A stretch of DNA of 39,159 bases from an uncultured beta proteobacterium (lineage in GTDB: Bacteria > Pseudomonadota > Gammaproteobacteria > Burkholderiales > Burkholderiaceae_C), in the NCBI GenBank assembly GCA_903906695.1, contig CAIVLG010000126.1:1-39159 (forward strand). The letters run 5' to 3'. Position 1 is the stretch's first letter, and each line of letters starts with the position of its first letter. Shown here one piece after another: positions 8,217 through 19,367 of the stretch. The notes beneath the pieces were generated by a model, which made no database searches, was not told the origin of the DNA, and was given only the letters and a program-made list of their open reading frames with translations. Position numbers and translations under genes: made by a program.

Positions 8217-9614
8217 ATGTTTTCACTCGATCCTGAAAGTTCGCAAGCGCTGGTCGTGCAGATCGTCGAGGGCTTTCGTCGCGTCATCGAGGACGGCTCG
8301 CTGCGTTCGGGCTCCAAGGCGCCGTCGATCCGGCAATTCGCCCATGCCCACGGAGTCAGCGTCTTTACTGTGGTCGACGCCTATGACAGACTGGTGGCGC
8401 AGGGTTACTTTGCATCGCGCCCGCATTCCGGCTTCTTTGTCAAGCAGCGTCCGGTCTCGGTGGCCGGTGCCGGTGGTCACGGACCCAATTTCAGTTTTGA
8501 TTCGATGTGGTATCTGCGCCGCATTTTCGAGAATCGGGCGCTGCGCATGAAACCGGGTTGCGGCTGGCTGCCCAGTGACTGGTTGTTTCAGGACGGGGTG
8601 CGGCGCAGCTTGCGCACGCTGGCCAGCGACAAGGTGGATCTGGGCGGCTATGGCGAGCCCAAGGGCTATCCGCCGCTGCGTCAGCTGGTGCGCGAATTGC
8701 TGGCCGAGCAGGAAATCGCCGTCGGCGCAGAGCAGGTCTTGCTGACCCAAGGGTCGAGTCAGGCGATGGACCTGGTGGCGCGGCGCCTGGTGCGCCCGGG
8801 TGACGCCGTGCTGGTGGACGAGCCGGGGTACCCGAACCTGCTGTTTTCCTTGCGCTTTCTGGGGGCACGCCTGATTGGTGTGCCACGCAGCGCAGCGGGT
8901 TACGACCTGGTGGCACTGGAGCGCTTGGTGCTGGAGTACCAACCCAAAGTCTTCTTCACCCAGCCGCGCCTGCAAAGCCCGACCGGTTCGGTGGCGCAAC
9001 TCTCGCATCTGCACCGCGTCATGCAGCTGGCCGACAAGCACGATTTTTTGGTGGTCGAAAACGACATCTACGCCGACCTCGATCCCGAGCCCAGGCCTTC
9101 GCTGGCCAGCCTGGACCAGTTGCGCCGCGTCATCTACATCAGCAGCTTCTCCAAGACGATCTCGCCCAACATCCGGGTCGGCTATCTGGCGGCCAGTCCC
9201 GACTTGCTGGAAGATCTGGCGCAGCTCAAGATGATTTCGGGACTGACCTCCTCGGAGTTCAGCGAGCGCCTGGCCCATGGCGCACTGATCGACGGGCGCT
9301 GGCGCAAACATATCAGGGGCTTGCGTGAGCGCCTGGCGAAAGCGCATGAGAAGACGGCATCGGGCCTGTTGAAGCTCGGCTTTGAAATCTTTCTGGAACC
9401 CAAGGCCGGTATCTTTCTGTGGGCGAAACATTCTGCCGTTGCCGACGCCACCGAGTTGGCCAACAAAGCCTCCGAGCAGGACATTCTGCTCGGACCCGGC
9501 CATCTTTTCAGTCCTGCCCTACAGCCCAGTGCCTGGCTCCGATTCAACGTCGCGTTTTGCGAAGATCCGGCGGTCTTTGCTTTCCTTCAGCAACAGTGTC
9601 AGACCACTCGATGA
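8217..9614 (+). CDS. MocR/GabR-family transcriptional regulator (GntR wHTH plus aminotransferase-like domain)
   Basis: A 465-residue regulator with a GntR-type winged helix (about residues 9-78; PSIRQFAHAHGVSVFTVVDA and SRPHSGFFV) joined to a fold-type I aminotransferase domain (about 120-460). The effector domain keeps PLP-binding residues: Asp283 and Tyr285 in ENDIYAD, Lys313 in SSFSKTIS, and the later arginine region. MocR-type proteins usually bind PLP and sense an amino compound rather than catalyse transamination; GabR senses GABA with PLP. It is divergent from gabT, so control of the aminotransferase/transporter run is the natural inference. No clear Shine-Dalgarno sequence precedes the ATG. 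It ends 35 bases before alaS. Confidence 0.92.
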   Translation: MFSLDPESSQALVVQIVEGFRRVIEDGSLRSGSKAPSIRQFAHAHGVSVFTVVDAYDRLVAQGYFASRPHSGFFVKQRPVSVAGAGGHGPNFSFDSMWYLRRIFENRALRMKPGCGWLPSDWLFQDGVRRSLRTLASDKVDLGGYGEPKGYPPLRQLVRELLAEQEIAVGAEQVLLTQGSSQAMDLVARRLVRPGDAVLVDEPGYPNLLFSLRFLGARLIGVPRSAAGYDLVALERLVLEYQPKVFFTQPRLQSPTGSVAQLSHLHRVMQLADKHDFLVVENDIYADLDPEPRPSLASLDQLRRVIYISSFSKTISPNIRVGYLAASPDLLEDLAQLKMISGLTSSEFSERLAHGALIDGRWRKHIRGLRERLAKAHEKTASGLLKLGFEIFLEPKAGIFLWAKHSAVADATELANKASEQDILLGPGHLFSPALQPSAWLRFNVAFCEDPAVFAFLQQQCQTTR

Positions 9615-9616
9615 CT

Positions 9617-9622
9617 TAAAAT
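9617..9622 (+). promoter_or_regulatory. Possible -10 element for alaS
   Basis: TAAAAT (five of six to the sigma-70 consensus) overlaps the region just after the regulator's stop codon and lies 27 bases before the alaS start, giving a leader of about 20 bases. I see no convincing -35 box at 16-18 bases upstream. Confidence 0.3.
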
Positions 9623-9649
9623 TTGGCGCTCAACCATTCGCCACGTTCC

Positions 9650-12280
<2,631 letters not shown>

Positions 12281-12340
12281 TTTGACTGACCGTGGCGACC
12301 CATGCCAGCGCGCTTTCGTTCGGCCGTCCAACGCCGTCCT

Positions 12341-12398
12341 CCCGGACTCGATCCGGGATCCATGCCCTTTGAACCTGGATTGCGGATCAAGTCCGCAA
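12341..12398. repeat. Two-hairpin palindromic repeat unit
   Basis: Two stem-loops sit side by side. The first is CCCGGA-CTCGA-TCCGGG (12341-12357, six-base arms). The second is TTGCGGA-TCAAG-TCCGCAA (12380-12398, seven-base arms). Between them, ATCCA (12358-12362) and TGGAT (12376-12380) are also complementary. This layout is typical of dispersed intergenic palindromes found in many proteobacterial genomes, though only one copy is seen here. It lies between alaS and the hydrolase gene and could stabilise the alaS transcript end or act as a terminator; neither hairpin is followed by a T-run. Its last base is the A of the hydrolase start codon. Confidence 0.75.
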
Positions 12399-13255
12399 TG
12401 ACACATTCAGTGGTGTCACGCGGAAGCCGGCTTGCGGCACTTGTCCTTGGCGCTGCAGTCTGGTCTGCGCAAGCCGCGCAGCCGCAGCGGGTTGGCTTTG
12501 CGAGTCTGGACGGCACGCAGATCAACGCCTGGGTGTTTCAGCCCGAAGACAAGTCCAGGGGCAGTGTCGTGGCCTTGCATGGATGTGGCGGCTTGTATGC
12601 CACCGTGGGTTCACGCAAAGGACAGATCGCCGTGCGGCATCAGGCGATGGCCGACATGCTGGTCGCTCAAGGTTATGCGGTTGTGTTTCCGGACAGTTTT
12701 ACGGCGCGTGGCGTGTCCGGTCTGTGCCTGCAGAAGATGTCCCAGCGCAGCATCGACCAGACCGAGCGCCGCAACGATGCATTGGCCGCTCTGAACTGGG
12801 TTGTCGCGCAACCCTGGGCTGCACCCTCGAAAATTGCCCTGCTCGGCTGGTCGCACGGCGGCAGCGCGGTGCTGGCGGCGACCGATACCACGCATTCGCA
12901 AGTGATCGCGCAGGTGGTCAAGCCGCGTGTCGCGATTGCCTTTTACCCGGGTTGCAGTGCCGCACGCAAGGCCGGCTATCAACCCACAACACGGCTCGTG
13001 ATGCTGCTCGGCGCGCTCGACGACTGGACGCCACCGGGACCCTGTGTTGAACTTGGCAAGGCAGTGGGCGCAGAAGTGCACCTCTACCCCGACAGCTATC
13101 ATGATTTTGATAACCCGCTCGGTTCGGTCAAGCTGTTGCCCGAAATACCCAATGGCGTGCATCCGGGTCAGGGCGTGCATGCCGGACCGAATCTGGCGGC
13201 GCGCGAGCAGGCTTATGCACGGGTGCGGGAGTTGTTGCGCGCTGCCTTCGATTGA
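12398..13255 (+). CDS. Secreted dienelactone hydrolase-family protein
   Basis: A 285-residue alpha/beta hydrolase of the dienelactone hydrolase family. A signal peptide is visible (MTHSVVSRGSRLAALVLGAA, cleavage near SAQA), so it should act in the periplasm. The oxyanion-hole region is LHGCGGLY, the nucleophile elbow is GWSHGG with Ser in place of the Cys of true dienelactone hydrolases, the acid is probably the Asp in LGALDDWTPPGPC, and the base the His in DSYHDFD. The start is uncertain. The ATG at 12398 gives the best signal peptide but is the last base-pair edge of a hairpin repeat and has no ribosome site. Upstream in-frame codons to 12302 encode repeat-derived sequence. GTG codons at 12410 and 12413 are alternatives. 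Substrate unknown. It converges with the RluA-like gene 16 bases away. Confidence 0.8.
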   Translation: MTHSVVSRGSRLAALVLGAAVWSAQAAQPQRVGFASLDGTQINAWVFQPEDKSRGSVVALHGCGGLYATVGSRKGQIAVRHQAMADMLVAQGYAVVFPDSFTARGVSGLCLQKMSQRSIDQTERRNDALAALNWVVAQPWAAPSKIALLGWSHGGSAVLAATDTTHSQVIAQVVKPRVAIAFYPGCSAARKAGYQPTTRLVMLLGALDDWTPPGPCVELGKAVGAEVHLYPDSYHDFDNPLGSVKLLPEIPNGVHPGQGVHAGPNLAAREQAYARVRELLRAAFD

Positions 13256-13271
13256 ATTGGTGTTTTGGTAT

Positions 13272-14189
13272 TCAGAACTGCATCAACTCGCGCCCACTCT
13301 CGAAACGCTTGCGCTGTCCGCTCAAAGGATCGGTGAACTCAATCGATTTGGCCAACAGTTGCAATGGCTGTGCGTAGTTGATTTCTCCCTCAGGCGTCAG
13401 CGTCGGGTAGAGACCATCGCCGAGGATGGGCAAGCCGATCGCCGCCATGTGCACACGCAACTGATGGCGTTTGCCGGTGACCGGAATCAGGCGGTAGCGG
13501 GCCAACGCGCCCCGCATTTCGATCACATCGATATGGGTGATGGCGTTGACGGCGCCACTGACTTCGTGTTGCAGCATGAAGTGATCGGCTTCCACAATGC
13601 GGCTTTCGCGCGTCAGCGGTAGCGCCAGATCGGCACGCCAAGGCGCAATCGCTTCGTAGCTCTTGTCAACCTTGCGCTTGGCAAACATTTCATGGTAGTG
13701 GGCCCGTGTCTCGCTCTGCAGCGAGAACAGCACCACTCCGGCGGTGTCGCGGTCGATGCGGTGGATGGGCGTCAGCTCATTCAGTCGAAGCTTCTGTCTC
13801 AGTCGCACCAGCAGCGTTTCGACCAGGTAATTGCCCGACGGCACAACCGGCAGAAAATGCGGTTTGTCGGCGACCAGCAGATGTTCGTCCTGATACAGCA
13901 CGACTTCCTCAAACGCAATGCGCGGCTCGGTTGCCACGGCGCGGTAGTAGTAGACGCGCAGATGACCCTGGTAGGCGCGCTCTGCGCTGACCGGTACGCC
14001 GTGCTCATCGACGACCAGACCCTGCACCATGCGCTGGTGCCAGGTGCCTCGCGTGATCGCCGGAAAACGCTCTGCAAAGAAGTCCAGCATGGTGGGCCAT
14101 GGACCGGGCGGCAATCCGACGCAACTGGGCCCGACGCCATCGCGGTCGGGTGGCTTAGACGCGTTCAAAGACCAGATCCCAGACGCCAT
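13272..14189 (-). CDS. RluA-family pseudouridine synthase
   Basis: A 305-residue RNA pseudouridine synthase, which isomerises specific uridines in rRNA or tRNA. The catalytic motif is HRIDRDTAG, whose second Asp would be the nucleophile, and the C-terminal [17 protein letters not shown] is typical of the RluA/RluC/RluD group. The N-terminal [18 protein letters not shown] marks a betaproteobacterial subgroup whose target site I cannot name. There is no obvious S4 domain. The ATG at 14189 overlaps trmB by 35 bases; starting at 14090 would remove the conserved N-terminal segment, so the longer form is preferred. It is the last gene of a run with trmB and gluQ, all acting on RNA. Confidence 0.88.
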   Translation of the reverse strand: MASGIWSLNASKPPDRDGVGPSCVGLPPGPWPTMLDFFAERFPAITRGTWHQRMVQGLVVDEHGVPVSAERAYQGHLRVYYYRAVATEPRIAFEEVVLYQDEHLLVADKPHFLPVVPSGNYLVETLLVRLRQKLRLNELTPIHRIDRDTAGVVLFSLQSETRAHYHEMFAKRKVDKSYEAIAPWRADLALPLTRESRIVEADHFMLQHEVSGAVNAITHIDVIEMRGALARYRLIPVTGKRHQLRVHMAAIGLPILGDGLYPTLTPEGEINYAQPLQLLAKSIEFTDPLSGQRKRFESGRELMQF

Positions 14190-14925
14190 GACCGAGCTTG
14201 AGTCCGCGCTTCTCGAACTTGGTCAAGGGCCGGTAGTGCGGTTTGGGCGCGTAACCCCCGAGTTCCGGATGGCTTGCCAGTGCGGCATTCTTCAGCCGGG
14301 GCTCGGCACTCAGAAGCTGCAGCATTTGCTCGGCGTAGGGCTGCCAGTCGGTGGCGCAATGCAAATAGCCGCCGACATTCAGGCGCGCCGCCAGTCTGGC
14401 AATCAAGGGCGCTTGCAGCAGGCGCCGTTTGTTGTGCCGCTTCTTGTGCCAGGGGTCGGGAAAGAAGATGTGCACCCCGTCCAGGCTTTGCTCGGGCAGC
14501 ATCTGGTCGATGACTTCCACGGCATCGTGCGCGATGATCCGGATGTTGGTCAATTGCTGCTCGGCAATTCGTTTGAGCAGCGCGCCGACACCGGGCGGAT
14601 GCACTTCGCAGCATAGAAAGTCTTTCTCCGGCAGTTGTGCCGCAATCAGCGCTGTGGCTTCGCCCATGCCGAAGCCGATTTCGAAAATCAAGGGCCGCGA
14701 GGCCGCCACCTTGGTGCCGGACTGCACGCTGCCGGCGAAGAACGCTCCTGGCTCGACATGACCGGCCTGGTACGGCAGCAGAAAGCGTGGTCCGATCTCG
14801 GCGACGGCCTTGGCCTGGCCACTGGTGGTGCGACCGGTGCGTCGGACAAAACTCCGGATCGTTTTGGGGTGGCTGACTCCAGTGGATGCTGGGGCGTTCG
14901 GTTCGGTCGTTGGCGTATCGCTCAC
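14155..14925 (-). CDS. trmB: tRNA (guanine-N7-)-methyltransferase
   Basis: A 256-residue SAM-dependent methyltransferase that makes m7G46 in the variable loop of tRNAs. SAM-binding motif I is [11 protein letters not shown], and the family hallmark [13 protein letters not shown] is intact. C-terminal [15 protein letters not shown] is also characteristic. The N-terminus has about 45 extra residues before FLLPYQ, as in many betaproteobacteria. The start is a GTG at 14925 that overlaps the gluQ stop as GTGA, so it is probably translated by coupling. The end overlaps the pseudouridine synthase start. Confidence 0.95.
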   Translation of the reverse strand: MSDTPTTEPNAPASTGVSHPKTIRSFVRRTGRTTSGQAKAVAEIGPRFLLPYQAGHVEPGAFFAGSVQSGTKVAASRPLIFEIGFGMGEATALIAAQLPEKDFLCCEVHPPGVGALLKRIAEQQLTNIRIIAHDAVEVIDQMLPEQSLDGVHIFFPDPWHKKRHNKRRLLQAPLIARLAARLNVGGYLHCATDWQPYAEQMLQLLSAEPRLKNAALASHPELGGYAPKPHYRPLTKFEKRGLKLGHGVWDLVFERV

Positions 14926-15833
14926 GGGACCGGATTGTAGAGAGGCGTCCAGACCTGCCTCCAGGCCTGAATCCAGCTGTCGAGCGCGTCGCCCAGCGTG
15001 CCGCCCTGTGTTTGCAGACCCAGCAAGCTGGCAGCCTGGTTGAGAGCGTCCAGCGCTTGGCTGGTATCAATGGCACTGGCACCATTCTGCTTGGACAATT
15101 TCTCGCCGTTGGCGCCCAGCACCAGCGCAGTGTGCAGATAGCACAGCCGCGGCAGACCGAGGCACTCCTGCAACATGATTTGTCGCGCCGTGTTGTTGCT
15201 CAGATCCTCGCCGCGAACGACGTCGGTAATGCCTTGCTCGGCGTCGTCGACCACGACCGCGAGCTGGTAGCTGAAGCAGCCGTCGGCGCGTTGGAGGACG
15301 AAATCGCCAACTTCGGTCTCCACATCCTGCTGCTGCCGGCCCAGGCGACGGTCGCTCCAGTGAATCACCGGGTTTGCGTCGGTGCGCAGACGCCAGGCGG
15401 TCGCGGCCTTGCGGTTTGCGGTCGGGTGATGGGTCATGGCATTGCGGCAGGTGCCCGGATAGATCAACTCGGTGTGGCGTCGCCGGACCTCACCAGCGCG
15501 GCCGGGCGCCTGCTCCAGCTCACGCCGCGTGCAGGTGCAGGGGTAGGCCAGACCACCTTCGAGCAATTGCTCCAGTGCCCGCTGGTAGAGCGCGCTGCGC
15601 TGCGATTGCCAGACCGGTGGCTGATCCGGTAGCAGACCGCAGTCGCTGAGCTGGCGCAGGATGATCTGATCCAGCCCAGGCAGGCAGCGTGCTGTATCTA
15701 CGTCTTCAATTCGCACCAGCCACTGGCCATGGTTGGCGCGGGCGTCCAACCAGCTCGCCAAAGCGGCAACCAGCGAGCCGGCGTGCAAGGGGCCGGTCGG
15801 GGAGGGGGCAAAGCGGCCGATGTATCCGGTCAT
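14922..15833 (-). CDS. gluQ: Glutamyl-Q tRNA(Asp) synthetase
   Basis: A 303-residue truncated paralogue of glutamyl-tRNA synthetase that attaches glutamate to queuosine at position 34 of tRNA-Asp. It has the HIGH-type motif as [12 protein letters not shown] (residues 11-22), a cysteine-rich zinc site (CTCTR, then YPGTC) and the KLSKQN signature. The anticodon-binding domain of full GluRS is missing, as expected for this family. The ATG at 15833 overlaps the upstream oxidoreductase stop by ATGA, and its own stop overlaps the trmB start. Also known as YadB. Confidence 0.95.
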   Translation of the reverse strand: MTGYIGRFAPSPTGPLHAGSLVAALASWLDARANHGQWLVRIEDVDTARCLPGLDQIILRQLSDCGLLPDQPPVWQSQRSALYQRALEQLLEGGLAYPCTCTRRELEQAPGRAGEVRRRHTELIYPGTCRNAMTHHPTANRKAATAWRLRTDANPVIHWSDRRLGRQQQDVETEVGDFVLQRADGCFSYQLAVVVDDAEQGITDVVRGEDLSNNTARQIMLQECLGLPRLCYLHTALVLGANGEKLSKQNGASAIDTSQALDALNQAASLLGLQTQGGTLGDALDSWIQAWRQVWTPLYNPVP

Positions 15834-16879
15834 GCCACGCTGAGTGCGAGCTCCAGGCCGGAGACAAAGGCGTTTTCAACCCGGTGCCCAAGGCACCAGT
15901 CACCGCAGACGCCGATGCCGATCTCTGCGTCCCAAAGATGGGAGTGACCCAGTGGCTCGGTGGTCTTGGCAAAGCGCCAGCGCTGGCTGTCGACGTGCGC
16001 GGGTTCGGCATGGATGCCGGTGATTTCGGAAAAGGCCTTGCACAGCTTGGCCTGCACTCGCTCGGTGTCATCTTCCAGATGTTCCTGCGACCAGGCGGCG
16101 CTCGCTTGCACGGTCCAGCGCTCGACGCCGCTGCGTCCGGGTTTGCTCGATTCGCGCGCGAGCCAGGCGATCCGGTGGTGCGTGCTGCGCGCGGCATTCC
16201 ACTGCGGCCCGAGTGTTGACAGTCCGGGTTGCATGGCTTGGGGAAAGGCCAGCATCAGGGTCCAACAGGGGGCCATTTCAACGCGATCAAGTTGTCGTGT
16301 GAGGTCGTCGGCCAGCGCAGCCGTGTTCAGCAACAGTCGGGCCTGTTCGGCCGGAATGGCCAGCAGCACCGCGTCAAAACCGGAGTACACGTGCTGCGTG
16401 GCACCGACGCCCTCGGTATGAAGCTGCCACTGATGCGGATTCAGGGCGTCGCGATCCAGATGTCTGACCCGTGTTTCCATTTCCACCTGGCCTTGTTGCA
16501 ACAGCGGTTGGCACCAGCGATTGACAAGTGTGTTCATGGCCGGTGCCGGCACCCAGTGCGCCTCCTGCGCAGGCACTGTGGCAGCGGTCACTTGACCCTG
16601 TGCGTCAAGCAGGCGCACGCTGTTGGCGCTCCAGCGTTTGCACAGGCCTGCGACGGTTTGCAGGGCCCGCTCAAAGCGCGGGTCGCGCACAGTGAAATAC
16701 TGCGCTCCGTGGTCAAAGGTTCCGAACGGACTGTTGCGGGTCGCCATGCGCCCACCCAGGCCGGCGCTCTTCTCGAACAAGGTAACGCGGTGACCGGCCT
16801 GCAGCAGGGTGCGGGCGCAGGCGACGCCCGCCATACCGGCCCCGATGACAGCGATATTCTTGTTTTTGGACGGGCTCAT
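15830..16879 (-). CDS. FAD-dependent NAD(P)-binding oxidoreductase, renalase-like
   Basis: A 349-residue flavoprotein with an N-terminal dinucleotide-binding motif [18 protein letters not shown] and the downstream [14 protein letters not shown] stretch, then [12 protein letters not shown], features shared with bacterial renalase-like and amine-oxidase-like proteins. It is probably cytosolic. Its substrate is unknown; renalases oxidise mis-reduced dihydropyridine isomers of NAD(P)H, while other members act on amines. The ATG at 16879 has an AGGAGA ribosome site. It lies 36 bases after the LysR-type regulator and overlaps gluQ, so it joins a metabolic regulator to a set of tRNA enzymes in one apparent transcript. 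Confidence 0.82.
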   Translation of the reverse strand: MSPSKNKNIAVIGAGMAGVACARTLLQAGHRVTLFEKSAGLGGRMATRNSPFGTFDHGAQYFTVRDPRFERALQTVAGLCKRWSANSVRLLDAQGQVTAATVPAQEAHWVPAPAMNTLVNRWCQPLLQQGQVEMETRVRHLDRDALNPHQWQLHTEGVGATQHVYSGFDAVLLAIPAEQARLLLNTAALADDLTRQLDRVEMAPCWTLMLAFPQAMQPGLSTLGPQWNAARSTHHRIAWLARESSKPGRSGVERWTVQASAAWSQEHLEDDTERVQAKLCKAFSEITGIHAEPAHVDSQRWRFAKTTEPLGHSHLWDAEIGIGVCGDWCLGHRVENAFVSGLELALSVA

Positions 16880-16915
16880 GGTCGGTGTCTCCTGGGTTGT
16901 TGCATGGCGTGCACT

Positions 16916-17854
16916 TTACACGCCCCGGTGTCGCTCCAACAAAGCGGCGCGGGTGCTTGGGCTTTCAAGCTGCTTGAGCCACCACGACAGCGCTCGTCCC
17001 TGCTCCGATTTTGCGATACTTCGCCAGGCATAGTTGACGCGCACAATGCGCTGTGGACGCTCCATCTTGCGCACCACCAAACGACCGGTTTCAATGTGAA
17101 CGCGGGCCATGCCTTCGGGCACAAAGCCGGCGCCAAGTCCGCGCAGCTGAGCTTCGAGTTTGTCCTTCATGGTGGCGACCGTGAACACGTCTTGCCCGCC
17201 GAGCAGGCCGAAGGTCATGCCGCTGCCACGCTCAATGGTGTCGGCGACTGCCACGGCCCGATGTTGCCGGATCAGTTCGTCCTTCAGCGGTTCCGGTGCG
17301 CTGGCCAGTGGGTGATGCGGCGCGACGGCATAAACAAAGCTGACCTCGCCCAGCCCTTTGCCGTGAATGCCGGCGTTGCTGCTGGTCTCGCCCACGCCCA
17401 GGGCCAGATCGGCTTGTCCGGAGGTCAGTGCTGCGAGTGTGCCCGACAGGGTTTCATCGCGCAGGCGGATGCGGGTCGGCGGGCTCAAGGCAAAGAAACT
17501 CTCGCACAGTTCCAGCACTGTTCCTTTGGAAATGATGCTGTCGACTGCAATCGTGAACTGCGGCTCCCAGCCAGTGGCGACGCGCTTGACCCGGTTTGCC
17601 ACGGCATCGATTTCTTCGAGCAGGCGCGCACCCTCGCGCAGCAGTTCGGCGCCGGCTTCGGTCAGACGAGCCTGGCGCGAGCTGCGGTCAAACAGCAGCA
17701 CGTCGAGTGCGTCTTCGATCAGGCGCACGCGGTAGGTCAGCGCGCTGGGCACCAGATCGAGGGCGCGGGCGGCAGCGGCGAAGCTGCCGCTGGCCGCTAT
17801 GGTTTGCAGCATGGAAAGCGCGTCGGGCGTGAGCACATCTCGGGCGGTTGGCAC
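16916..17854 (-). CDS. LysR-family transcriptional regulator
   Basis: A 312-residue LysR-type regulator. The N-terminal helix-turn-helix covers about residues 10-70 (SGSFAAAARALDLVPSALTYRVRLIE), followed by a linker helix and a two-lobed effector domain. The start is a GTG at 17854 with an AAGGA ribosome site; no nearby ATG suits. It is divergent from the pirin gene, with a 106-base region that holds a candidate LysR box. LysR proteins commonly control the divergent neighbour, so regulation of pirin and the flavodoxin-like oxidoreductase is the first guess. It may also lead the downstream oxidoreductase-gluQ-trmB run. Confidence 0.93.
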   Translation of the reverse strand: MPTARDVLTPDALSMLQTIAASGSFAAAARALDLVPSALTYRVRLIEDALDVLLFDRSSRQARLTEAGAELLREGARLLEEIDAVANRVKRVATGWEPQFTIAVDSIISKGTVLELCESFFALSPPTRIRLRDETLSGTLAALTSGQADLALGVGETSSNAGIHGKGLGEVSFVYAVAPHHPLASAPEPLKDELIRQHRAVAVADTIERGSGMTFGLLGGQDVFTVATMKDKLEAQLRGLGAGFVPEGMARVHIETGRLVVRKMERPQRIVRVNYAWRSIAKSEQGRALSWWLKQLESPSTRAALLERHRGV

Positions 17855-17869
17855 TTGGAAGTCCTTTGC

Positions 17870-17886
17870 ATTCAGATATTTTGAAT
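17870..17886. promoter_or_regulatory. Candidate LysR box
   Basis: ATTCA-GATATTT-TGAAT is an inverted repeat with perfect five-base arms and contains a T-N11-A core (17872 to 17884), the classic LysR-type recognition pattern. It lies just upstream of the regulator's own ribosome site and 75 bases before the pirin start, fitting both autoregulation and control of the divergent operon. Confidence 0.5.
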
Positions 17887-17907
17887 GATGCCATCAAATG
17901 CGGTGCA

Positions 17908-17935
17908 TTGCCGCAGGGCCATTGCAACCTAAAGT
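17908..17935 (+). promoter_or_regulatory. Possible promoter of the pirin operon
   Basis: TTGCCG (17908-17913) and TAAAGT (17930-17935) are separated by 16 bases and resemble weak -35 and -10 boxes. The predicted start near 17942 would give a leader of about 20 bases with the AAAGGAA ribosome site. The LysR-box candidate lies about 22 bases upstream of the -35, the usual activating position. Confidence 0.35.
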
Positions 17936-17960
17936 TCTGGCTGACAAAGGAATTGGGATT

Positions 17961-18662
17961 ATGTTGAAAATTCGCAAATCGAACGAGCGCGGTTATGCCG
18001 ATCACGGCTGGCTCAAGTCGTTTCACAGTTTTTCATTTGCCGATTACTACGATCCACAGCACATGGGCTGGGGCAATCTGCGCGTCATCAACGAAGACCG
18101 CATCGCACCCGGCACCGGTTTTGGCACGCATGGCCACCGCGACATGGAAATCATCAGCTACGTGCTGGAGGGTAATCTGGCGCACAAGGACAGCATGGGC
18201 AATGTCAAGGGCATTCCGCCGGGCGACGTGCAGCGCATGAGCGCCGGCAGCGGGGTGCAGCACAGCGAGTTCAACCACGCGGGCGATGCCACTACCCACT
18301 TCCTGCAGATCTGGATTCAACCCAATGTGACCGGCATTGTGCCGAGTTACGAGCAAAAGACTTTTGCCGATAGCGCCAAGCAGGGTCAACTGCGTCTGGT
18401 GGCGTCTGCGGATGGTGCACAGGGTTCGGTCACTATCCATGCCGACGCGCGCCTCTACGCCGGTCTGTTCGATGGTGATCAAAGCGCCCAACTGAAACTT
18501 GTTGCGGGACGAAAGGGCTATGTGCATCTGGTGCGCGGCGAAATTGCGGTCAACGGTTCGCGCCTGGCTGCAGGGGATGCCGCCTTGATCGACGGCGAGG
18601 AACTGGTTCACCTGACCCTGGGAAAGAGCGCCGAAGTGCTGGTCTTTGATCTGCGGGCCTGA
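17961..18662 (+). CDS. Pirin family protein
   Basis: A 233-residue bicupin of the pirin family. The metal-binding residues of the N-terminal cupin are all present: His57 and His59 (THGHRDME), His101 and Glu103 (QHSEFNH). Bacterial pirins such as YhhW have quercetin dioxygenase activity and others act as redox-linked regulators. I chose the ATG at 17961 because AAAGGAA lies upstream and MLKIRKSNERG is the usual family start; the extra 21 in-frame codons upstream are not conserved-looking. It is followed after 70 bases by a flavodoxin-like oxidoreductase, probably in the same transcript, and faces a LysR-type regulator. Confidence 0.93.
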   Translation: MLKIRKSNERGYADHGWLKSFHSFSFADYYDPQHMGWGNLRVINEDRIAPGTGFGTHGHRDMEIISYVLEGNLAHKDSMGNVKGIPPGDVQRMSAGSGVQHSEFNHAGDATTHFLQIWIQPNVTGIVPSYEQKTFADSAKQGQLRLVASADGAQGSVTIHADARLYAGLFDGDQSAQLKLVAGRKGYVHLVRGEIAVNGSRLAAGDAALIDGEELVHLTLGKSAEVLVFDLRA

Positions 18663-18732
18663 TTTAGATATTTTTCCTGGAAGTCCGCAGCCAGTGGACT
18701 TTCTTTTTCAACTGCAATCAAGGAGTATTCAT

Positions 18733-19287
18733 ATGTCAAAGGTAGCTGTGGTTTTTCATTCGGGTTATGGGCATACGCAGCGCATGGCGCAGTCCGTGGC
18801 GCATGGCGCTGGCGCCGAATTGCTGGCAATCGACGCCGACGGTAACTTGCCCGAAAACGCTTGGGAGACGCTGGCGGCGGCCGATGCCATCATTTTCGGT
18901 TCGCCCACCTACATGGGCAGCGTCAGCTGGCAATTCAAGAAATTTGCCGACGCCTCCAGCAAGCCCTGGTACACCCAGGCCTGGAAGGACAAGATCTTTG
19001 GTGGTTTCACGAACAGCGCCAACGTCAATGGCGACAAGCACTCAACGCTGCACTATTTCATGACCCTGGCGATGCAACACGGTGGCCTTTGGGCAGGTAC
19101 CGGCCTGAACTACAACAACACCAAGGCTTCGCAACGCGGCGACGTCAACTACCTGGCTTCTTCGGCCGGTCCGATGGCCCAGACACCGGGCGATGCCAGC
19201 GCCGAGGAAATGAACGCCGGCGACCTGGAGACGGCGCGCCTGTTCGGCGCGCGAATTGCGGCCGCGGCGGCCAAATTCCGCGGCTGA
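18733..19287 (+). CDS. Flavodoxin-like NAD(P)H oxidoreductase, WrbA-related
   Basis: A 184-residue flavodoxin-fold protein related to the quinone oxidoreductase WrbA. The FMN phosphate loop is HSGYGHTQRMA (residues 9-19) and the isoalloxazine-contact loops are GSPTYMGSVSWQFKKFAD and the GGLWAGTGLNYNN stretch. Such enzymes reduce quinones by two electrons and avoid semiquinone radicals. The ATG at 18733 has a strong AAGGAG site. It sits 70 bases behind pirin; the pair under LysR control suggests a response to quinones, flavonoids or other redox-active aromatics, which is inference. Confidence 0.9.
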   Translation: MSKVAVVFHSGYGHTQRMAQSVAHGAGAELLAIDADGNLPENAWETLAAADAIIFGSPTYMGSVSWQFKKFADASSKPWYTQAWKDKIFGGFTNSANVNGDKHSTLHYFMTLAMQHGGLWAGTGLNYNNTKASQRGDVNYLASSAGPMAQTPGDASAEEMNAGDLETARLFGARIAAAAAKFRG

Positions 19288-19297
19288 CCCATTTCCA

Positions 19298-19313
19298 TCC
19301 GGTGCCGACCGGA
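19298..19313 (+). terminator. Hairpin after the flavodoxin-like gene, possible terminator
   Basis: TCCGGT-GCCG-ACCGGA is a perfect six-base-pair stem with a four-base loop, 11 bases after the stop codon. It is followed by A residues, not T residues, so it is not a canonical intrinsic terminator and may instead protect the 3' end of the mRNA. Confidence 0.35.
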
Positions 19314-19330
19314 AAAATAGTAGGGCAGAA

Positions 19331-19356
19331 TTCATGCTTCGAAGAAGAACCATGAA
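19331..19356 (+). promoter_or_regulatory. Inverted repeat before the TonB-dependent receptor gene
   Basis: TTCATG (19331-19336) and CATGAA (19351-19356) are perfect inverted copies around GCTTCGAAG. The right arm touches the GAAGG ribosome site of the receptor gene at 19355-19359. In RNA the hairpin could limit ribosome access; in DNA it could be a binding site for the cluster's response regulator. Both are inference. Confidence 0.35.
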
Positions 19357-19367
19357 GGGTGCCCTCA

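Noticed and set aside
16229-17884. A 551-codon plus-strand open frame antisense to the LysR and oxidoreductase genes
   Set aside because: No conserved motif, biased composition, and both minus-strand genes have good family motifs and ribosome sites.
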